A DNA stretch of 64,000 nt, taken from the NCBI GenBank assembly GCA_019096065.1, contig JAGUCH010000008.1:2237001-2301000 (forward strand). The letters are read 5' to 3'. Both the position numbers and the translations under genes were made by a program. Positions 56,059 through 64,000 of this stretch are shown here, in pieces. The first letter of the stretch is position 1. The number at the start of each line of letters is the position of its first letter. Under the pieces are notes generated by a model. The model was given only the letters and a program-made list of their open reading frames with translations, did no database searches and was not told the DNA's origin. This DNA comes from Paracyclopina nana. Lineage: Eukaryota; Arthropoda; Copepoda; Cyclopoida; Cyclopettidae.

Positions 56059-59000
56059 ATGGATTTGGTGGCCTTGGGTATTTTCCTTCTCACCTTTCTG
56101 CTCTGCTCCGTTTTGGTCTTCTTCATCTCGGTCTATGGCACTAAAGAAGTCTCCTTTGAGGAGAATCTGAAGGCTACCCAGACCAGCTCGAAGAAAAAGG
56201 CCAACAGCCACCAGTCGTTGGAGGCTTCGAAGAAAAAGGCCAAAAAGGCGAAAGCGGAGGACATTTTGCCACAAGCCGTAAGTTGCATAATAACATCAAT
56301 TTTACTCCTTTGGGTGTCTTTTTTCTTCTTTTATGCGGTGATTGGACTCTTATTTCTTTTTCTAAATATAGAGTAACACAATAAAAGATGAGCTCAAACT
56401 TAAGCCCGGCGCTAACACCACTAACACCAAGAAATGGAGCAAGAAGAAGAAAAGGGCCACCAACACTCAGCCAGAGGAACAAGCTATCCTTGAGACTGTA
56501 CATCATGTGGAGAAAGTTGAAGATGTGCTTCAAGTCCCCGAGGAATCTCCAGCATTGGTTGAGGTCTTGTTACTGAATGCTTGAATTATTAATTTATTGA
56601 TTTATTGCATTTTGCCACGTGTTGTCATGGATCCGGTTTGTCTTCTCATGTGTCACATGCTTTTGTTCTAACTTTGCAGAAACCTGTTGCTGCCATTGAG
56701 GAGAAGCCATTCGAGACTGAAGTTGAGCCTACTGAGGAGCCCGTTGTGGCAGTAGAGGAGCCTAACTTGGTTGTTGAGGATGAGCCCAAGTCCTCTGCTG
56801 AGCCCACGCCTAAAAAGGCCAAAAAGCCAACCAAGAGCAAGATCAAAATTGAAGAGGTTGAGGCAACACCTGAAATTGAGGAAATTATTGCTCAGCCTCA
56901 ATCCGAGGTCGTTGAGACAGTCATCCCTGAGGAGGTGAGGAAAGCTACTGCCAAGAAGAGCAAGCCTAAAAACAAGTCGAAGAGTGACGAAGGCCATTCT
57001 CAGCAGCAGCAAGACTTGTATGGCTTGGTTATGAAGAGCACCTTGGATGACCTGGAAATTCAACGGGTGATTGACCTGTTGTTGACGAAGCAAACCGGAT
57101 CCAATGGCGGATTCCAGCATGATTGGGTCGAGGCCTCTGCTGAAAAGAGCGAGACCAAGAATTTGCAGCGTCAACTCGCGGAAAAAGATGCCCTTTTGGC
57201 TGAGGAGATGGCCAAAGTCAAGAGTATCTTGGAAAAGATGAATGCTTTGAGGTAAGAATGATTTTTTTACTATGCCATGTATGCAAGTGTTCAATTTTTG
57301 TCCCTACTTAATTGTTTGCTTAAAAGTGCCTATGCAACATGTGTTGACTTTTACAAAGATTCAAATTACAATAAGAGTACATGCAAGATTAACCAAGTTA
57401 AATACCTCTCATATGTATTATCAATACATCCTGCTTGTATCCTTGTAATATATTTTAGGTCCAACCAGATTGCTATGGAGTTCATCATTGATGTGGTATT
57501 TTTACTTTTTCAGACTAGAGCTGAATTCGGTGAAGGCCAGTGCAGTGCAATCCCAGCGATACATGAGCAAACTGGAGGCGCAGCGCAATCAGATTGAGCA
57601 ATGTCTTAATCACGAAACTGAAAGCAACCGGAGCCTTGTTGCAACTCTTCGAGAACAAGTTCAGTACCATGCCAATCGAGCCCAAGCCCTTCAGGCGACC
57701 TTGGACAATGTTCAGCAACAGCAACTAGATCCAGCAATCTACACCGAGCTCGAGAACCTCCGCAGCCTCAAAATGACCCTCGAGGCTGACCGGAATGGCC
57801 TTCATGGTCAGCTTTCTCAGCAGCAGGAGGAAATGGCTCAGCTGCAGCAGAAGCTTAGCAAAAAGGCCAGTGACCTCGAGGACACTAGGAACAGCCTCAA
57901 GTCAGCCATGGATGCCAACCAGAAGATGAACGAGCAGTTGCTCGTTCTAGAGAAGAAATCTAGCTCTGAAAACGAGCATGTCGAGGTATGATTCATTCAG
58001 TTTAGTTTAATTTGAGACTTGACTGAGAATTCTGCTACTACAATGCTAATTTGATTAATTGTCAGGACTTGAAACATGCAAATGCTGACTTGGAGGCCAA
58101 AGTCAAAGAGCTGACCTCCATGTGCATGAAGCAGAAGACGGAATTAACCCGCCTGACTGAGGAAAATGAGCGTATTTCCGACCAGCTGGCAGCCTATGTT
58201 GAAAGGCCCAAAACTGAAGGCCAAGAATCCAATGGCATTTCTGGTGAGAATGGCCACAAAAACAGCACCAATGGCCAAGAAGACGAGGAATGGCACAAAA
58301 AGTACCTTGAAATCAGTCAGCAGCATGAGTTGATGTAAATGCTCATCACATTCTTACAAAAAAAATTATTGACCTCAAGCCTCGCTTTTCAGTGTGAAGG
58401 AAAAAGATGTGATAGTTCAGCAGTTGCACTCTGCTGTGTCTCTTTACAAGTCCCAAGTTGCTAAGCTCGAGGTCGACCTCGAGGACCAGAGGGCAAAAAA
58501 TAATGTAAGTTCTTCATTAATTATTCTTCTCTTTTGTTCTTCTCTCCTAGTATGATTAACCTCCAGAGGTTTATTTTTCTTTCTCTTATTTTAACCCTGT
58601 ACTTCTTCCTTTTGCTCAACTTTTTCTTTTCCACATGAACAGGAGTTGAGATCCAAAAACTGGAAAACTGTTGAAGCTTTGAACAATGTTGAGCAAAATT
58701 ATCAAAAGTTGCTCAAAAACACTGACAAGCCTACTACCAGCGTAAGTTTTAGTGTACTAACGTAACGTTCAACTTGGGGTAACTATCTCCTAAATATGGG
58801 CTCTTTTACTTATGCGTTTGAATTCAGTTTCCGGAACTGAAAGCAAAACGTAAAGACGACAATTTAGTCTCATTTGTTATGTATACTATCCGAATACATC
58901 GTTCACGCCATAAAAAAAATGGAGGTTTTCCTAAAAGAAATTAATTTTTCAATTGTTGTTGCAGGATAGGGAAAAGCAGGGCCAAGTTGTCCTCCATGAG

Positions 59001-62000
59001 GCGGAGCAATCGCAGAAGCTCTTTTTACAAAGGCTGTTCCCCGAGGTGACTGCCAAGGTTGCCAAGGCCAAAAAGCACAATGATTGGCTGGAAGAATTTG
59101 CCACTCACCTGTCGGCCTCAAAAACTGAGGAGGATCAGCTCAACAAGCTAGAGGGACAAATCAACCACTACAAAACGGTGCTTGCAGAAACTGTAAGTTA
59201 CATTCTGAAACTGAGCGTAATTGATGTATTTCTTGGGCTTTGAAGTTGAATATGGCTATGGCTTAGAGTTTGCATCAGCCTACTTAAAAGGATGAGAGCC
59301 TCCCCTTGGCACTTTTTCAAGACTTTGAAGAAAAAGTACGATGTCATATGTAATGTTCGTTTTGCTAAGCAGAGGAAAATTCAGTCGTTAATCAACTTCT
59401 TCCTTTAGAATTTGCCTTTAGTGTAGCAAACTGAAAACAAAAGCATTAGAAGACAATCGAGTCTCATTACTTGGTTCGTTGACTTGTGCGAGTTGTTGCG
59501 TTAAAAAAATGGCTTCTTAGCTCAACATGTGAAATATCGTCAAAACCATAAAAGTATTCTTTTGATGCTGCCATTTCTTTGAGAAAAGGAAACCATTGAA
59601 GTTTTCATGCTTTTTTGATGTCTCGACATTTTCAACAGCAAGTATACACAAAATTAACTCAAAACGGAAAGCCTTATGCAAAACTCTCCTGCTTAGAGTA
59701 GTTTTTGGCCGTTCTCTGCTTATGCATTCACTTAGCCTCTGCAGCCACTCTTAACTGGCTCAAGTTCAAAGGCAAAATCTCAATTGTGTTAATGCTTATT
59801 GCTTCAAAGGCTTCTTCTTGGCTTTTCTCTTCCAAGATTAAAGGCTGCTGCAAAATCTTTTGTTTTTCAGTCTCCTCTTTTGTTATTGTGATTTTGGCCT
59901 TCATGATTCCTCTTTTTCTAGGAAAACATGCTGAACCAGCTGCAAGCCAGTGTGGAATCAGAAGAGTCCTCCTGGAAGTCCAAGTTGGCAGATAAGGAGG
60001 CCACTTTGGAGGATCTTCAGCGAAAATTCGAGGCTGTCGAGGCCAAAAATGCGGCCATGGAAGCCTCAATCAATAGTCTTAATTCTGTAGAGGAGGTAAA
60101 CAACAGCTGCTGAGTTAACCCCTTTTTATTAACCACATTTGTTCCATGTTTTATTTTTTACCTGTGTGCGTTTTTGGTTCTCTCATAATTTTGGGTTCTT
60201 ATTTATGATTTGTGTTCAAGGTTGTCATGAATAACACAAAATAAAAACTACTGCTTACTTAAAAAATACCCAGTTAGTTTTTTACGTATGGCATGCTATC
60301 TTAAACAGTACTAACAACATATTTAACACAAAATTATCTTTTTTTGCACTCTTTTCCATCACAGACTCTGGTTGAGGTATGGTGACTGTTTTAAAAGTCT
60401 GGCAAAATGTCTTGTAGTTCCATAAATATTGCAAATTTGCATGTAAACTCGAAATCCTCATCATAAATCCTTCCTGAAAAGCAGTTCTTTTTCTGGCATG
60501 CCCTTTTCTATTCACATAGAAAATTTCCCAATATACTAATATTCCTTTTCACGCAAACCTGAGTGAAAACTGGTGTGGGAGCTCCCAAATTGAATTTTAT
60601 GCAAAATTGGCTTCAGCTGGCTTATGTAAAAGTGATGATTATTTTGCACCCTTTTACAGGCATCAGGACCTTCATCTTTGACAGGTGTTAGATTTGCACT
60701 CAGCACAGTGGAAAATGCCCTGCCATTAATTGTTTCTGAGGTTAGAAAGTTCCTGTGTGGAGAAGGTTGTTTTTTACTCCTGCAAAACTCATGTGGTCAT
60801 GTAACTTTTGGTCTTTTAGCTGAAAACTTATTTGAAGTTTTTGCTGCTTATGTTGAGCATCTTCAACATAAACAAAATTGAGGGCTTTTTAACTTACGAA
60901 ATTGGTTTTGGTTTCATACAAAAGCGCAACTTTTGAAAAGTGGTTCAAGTAATGAAAAGTGTCAACCGTCAATGGAATACCATTTTCTATGGGTATTTGG
61001 GCGAATTTTTTCTTTTGAAGCCTTAATTGCGGCTTGCAGGGTGTGCATTGCGTATGGGCTGGAGTGCTTTCTAAATATCTGCACTTTTCTGTTGGATTTG
61101 GCATTGCTCGCAATCAAGCCCGAAAACTTTTCGGGATTTTAAGTTTCGAAAGATGCCATATGGATTGATTTACGTCAAAATTTCCCAATAGATTTCAAAG
61201 CTTTCCAAACCTGGAGGTGATTTGGTTGTGATGTGCAAATATCGATGAAGGACTTATTGTAAAATTTTAGGGCCAGACTCGAAAAGCCTTTTTTTGGAGA
61301 GAAAATATCTTTTTGAAACTGTGTATTCAGTTAGCTAATTCCTCCTTGCTAATTGCCAAATGGGAAAAGTAGCTATTTTGAGGTTAGCTAATGTTACCCA
61401 ATGTCACCTTTTAATTTGGGCTTTTTTGGTACTTGGTTACAGCATTCATTTCTTAATTATTCTTCTTAACTACTTTTTGCCCTAAATAGAGCAACCTTTA
61501 AATTATGCATGGTACTTAACTAAAAGTTTAGCAACGATCTTACTCTTTCCATCTTCAAGGGGAATGCTACATTCCTGCTAGCTTTTTTTTTCATGTGTGA
61601 TGTCATCAATGCATAAACCGAGTAGTTGTTTGACCTTTCATGAAGCAGCCACGATGAAGGCTCTCCAATTGAATACTTTCAAAAGTATCCTACAGCTCAG
61701 TTTCCTTATATATTTGCAGAAAGACCTTGATGTTTTGAATACATTTCTCATTTTTCCCATCCTCGGGAGTAGTTGTTATTATTCTGTTTTCTGATTGATG
61801 TATTTTCCGATGAATGAATGTGTCCAATAAATTCTGTATCCTTTCAGATGGAGTCAAAGCTTCGTGAGCTCCAAGAAAAATTGGCTCTGGAAGAAGCTGA
61901 CAAGAATCAGTTGCTAAACCAACTCAACCAAAGCTCCGATACAGATGTTAGTATTATCATTACATATTAATACTTTCAAGATTTTTCTCTATAAAGCTGG

Positions 62001-64000
62001 CTCTAATCAGACTTTAGCGCGGAAAAACATTTGAAAGCAGATACTATTTTGAAAATAAGTGATGCTTACAAAAAGCAGCTGAGTAAGAGCATTAAGTACA
62101 CAAATACATCACAGCTAAGGATCATTTTGCTTTCACGGCATTGTACGTTATATTAAGCGCATAAAATGTATCCACAGCATCACGTGTATTTCGTCTTACA
62201 AGACTGTATTCACTGCATGAACGTCAGCTGTATTTTGTCGAAAGCTCCTGTACTGTCCATCTTCAATATCTGAGTCCAGCTAAAGATTAGGATTTTTAAA
62301 AATATCCCTCAGTTTTTTTCCTAGTTTTTTCTAGCTGAGTCATTTTCCTCCCTCTAATTATGAGATGGTCACTTTCTTCTCGTTACTCTTGTTACTTATT
62401 TTTTGCAGGAAGAGCTGTCAAAGCTTCGCAAGGAAATGGAATCAGAAAGCTTGATTCGAGGTGAGATGGATGGTAAAATGGCTAAAATGAGCCAACTGTT
62501 GGCCACAGCACAAGAAGCCCTGCAGCAAGAAAAGAAAACAGTGGAAATGCTGAGACAACAACTAGCTACTTCTCCTTCTGCAGCTAAAGTAAGCAAATCA
62601 ATCATGAAGAGCCTGATTGCATAAGTTGCTTCTCTATCATTGTAAGCTTGTTCTTCATCACTGGCTTGCTCACTGCCTGGATTGAACCACTCAATGATCA
62701 CAAGCCAGAGTCGTATAGTGAAGAGAGTACCGTCACTTTTTAAATTTTGCGCTACCTCTATTTCCCGCCAAATGCTGATAGTAACCGGTACTGAATAATA
62801 GGGCCAGATTACTCAGTTGACTTTGGCAAAAACCCATTCTGTCTCGCTCTGTATGAACTTGAAAGAACTGCAGTACTCTCTTTATGTATGGCTCTGGTCA
62901 TGGCGATTTTTTTTCGTGCGTTGACGTACAAAAGCCTCCGCAGTCAACACCCACTCAAAAATTCCTAATGGAAAGCTACTTGTTGCTAGCTTTACATCAC
63001 AACCCACATTAAGTTTTATGAAAGTCGGTGTTTCTAGGTGAACAATCTACATTGAATATTTTCAAGATTGACAATTAACGATTCAATCAGCTTCAACATT
63101 TGTAATAGCTTATGTTAACAAGACATTTTTAAGACATTTTTTATAAGAAAGCAACTCAATCTTGTAGCAGCCTACGCACGCTGCCACCTTCCATTTATCA
63201 TGTGAGTCATGGTGATGTCATGAATATTTTGTACGAATCCTCAATTTTGAATCCCTAGAGCTTTCTTCACCTTTTTTCTAATACCGACAGCACCTAAAAT
63301 TGGGCTCTATTGTTCAGGATGAAGGGAGTCATTTTGCATTGATGCCTCGCACAGTGGGCGTTTCAATGACTCGAGGATGGAAAAAGGAAATTAACTTAGA
63401 CTCCTTCAGAAATCCGAGTCAACACAAGGCTAGCTGAGAATCTTAATTTCGCACACTAAATAACAATTAACCTGTGTGGTATAGATTGATTTTCGGGCAT
63501 CAAGTGTTTTCCCCCTCATGTAAACAAGTTTTTGTACTCAATTTAGATCATGTGATGTTCATCTACTACCGTGATTTAGGCAGTTTATGTCATATGTTCT
63601 ATATGGCTAATTTGGGAGTTTTTCCAGGCCAAAAAGTGATTTATCATCACTAGGATACTCAGTTGCCAATGCAATAATTCCTGGAAGAAGCAATTTTGGC
63701 ACCTGAACACACTTTTTTGTTTGTGGGCATTCATTACCACACCGGAATTTCTCCTCCCCTTGGAAAGAGTAAAAATATGTGCCCAATAGTAAAGCAATAA
63801 TAGTAAAACCATGGGTATTTATGGGAGGGTGTATTTATTGACATATACCATTCATGCAGGAATTGTATAAGACCTTGAGGAGAAGGAGAAAACTTGTTTA
63901 AATGTATTTTCTTTTTTTCGTCTCCCATGTTTATGTTGCAAATGATGTTAAAAGACCATTTTTGCTTCTATTTTAGGCTACTTCTGCAGCCAGTGGTCTG
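56059..64000 (+). CDS. KTN1: kinectin/RRBP1 homologue (5' part, cut by window end)
   Basis: Thirteen exons: 56059-56277, 56372-56563, 56680-57251, 57514-57985, 58066-58334, 58393-58504, 58643-58741, 58965-59192, 59922-60095, 60660-60740, 61848-61946, 62409-62588 and 63977 onward; 907 codons in frame so far. Residues 4-26 form an N-terminal membrane anchor, followed by a Lys/Glu-rich cytosolic stretch and a very long coiled coil. Conserved family words appear in order: ALNNVEQ after LRSKNW, LFPEVTAKVAKAKKHNDWLE, and YKTVLAET followed by LNQLQASVESEESSWKSKL. These match vertebrate kinectin and RRBP1, ER membrane proteins that link to kinesin and ribosomes. Exon 10 (GPSSLTGVRFALSTVENALP) has no counterpart I remember. 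The donor after exon 2 (GTCTTG) is weak. Confidence 0.9.
59193..59921 (+). other. long intron 8 of the kinectin-like gene
   Basis: 729 bp between coding exons with no supported coding content. The frame 59705-59995 (+) that crosses the acceptor and 59728-60069 (-) are shadows of exon 9. Confidence 0.6.
60741..61847 (+). other. long intron 10 of the kinectin-like gene
   Basis: 1.1 kb of AT-rich intron. No nested gene, repeat or RNA was recognised. Confidence 0.6.
62589..63976 (+). other. long intron 12 of the kinectin-like gene
   Basis: 1.39 kb of intron before the last exon seen. No nested gene was recognised. It includes the words CACAGTGG near 63352 and a small GC-richer patch near 62750-62950. 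Confidence 0.55.

Noticed and set aside
344..63360. Repeated word CACAGTGG (near 344, 617, 19136, 19735, 26245, 60706, 63352) as transposon ends
   Set aside because: An 8-bp word can recur by chance at this frequency, and no paired inverted copy with a target duplication was found.
1..64000. tRNA, rRNA, CRISPR arrays and bacterial-type operons
   Set aside because: I looked for tRNA B-box words and regular short repeats with unique spacers and saw none. The window is eukaryotic. A tRNA scan was not possible here.

Overview
The window is eukaryotic nuclear DNA, AT-rich and gene-moderate, with spliceosomal introns (GT-AG, mostly 59-67 bp with some longer, and one probable GC-AG). It is most likely from an arthropod, probably a pancrustacean. 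The reasons are a Beaten-path type immunoglobulin exon, a SmydA-class SET/MYND protein, and a PNT-only protein resembling insect Edl/Mae, alongside general animal genes (GOPC, SAS-6, POSH/SH3RF, kinectin/RRBP1). I cannot name the species.

Layout. 1-9 kb: a Beat-like exon (-), a small secreted PLAT-like protein (+), and an intronless seven-transmembrane protein (+) followed by two decayed partial copies of its own 3' end. 9.2-9.6 kb: a transposon-like repeat. 10.8-13.9 kb: a six-exon SmydA gene (-) and a two-exon secreted protein of unknown family (-). 14.3-18.8 kb: a 4.5-kb palindrome bounded by TTAA, with arms of about 0.6 kb and 12 + 6 inverted copies of a 164-173 bp GC-rich unit. 19-22.4 kb: relic sequence (a Tc1-like transposase fragment, a Cys-rich SMYD4-like fragment, a frameshifted C2-like fragment). 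22.4-24 kb: a two-exon Ig/mucin-stalk membrane protein (+).

26.8-35 kb is a compact block: a five-exon intracellular Ig protein (+), GOPC (-, convergent with it), and an intronless SAS-6 (+, divergent from GOPC). 37.9-38.5 kb holds an edl/mae-like gene. 41.4-43.1 kb holds a six-exon secreted reprolysin-type metalloprotease with a C-terminal Lin-12/Notch repeat (-). 45.0-45.7 kb is a foldback element with a 7-bp target duplication, whose interior is shared with the 9.3-kb repeat. 46-49.7 kb contains exon fragments of one or two unrecognised genes. 51-52.1 kb is a shortened POSH (RING + two SH3). 52.4-55.3 kb is a six-exon CCDC191-like coiled-coil gene with a 474-bp hAT-type MITE seated beside a 5' splice site. 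From 56.06 kb to the right edge runs a kinectin/RRBP1 homologue (13 exons seen, cut by the window).

The genes share no obvious pathway. Two neighbours touch centriole or microtubule biology (SAS-6, CCDC191-like), two touch Golgi/ER trafficking (GOPC, kinectin), and edl would modulate ETS/Ras signalling. The most unusual material is the mobile DNA: three structurally different inverted-repeat elements, with recognisable target duplications at two and symmetric TTAA boundaries at the third. All exon models were built by hand from splice signals and reading-frame continuity; no alignment was run.
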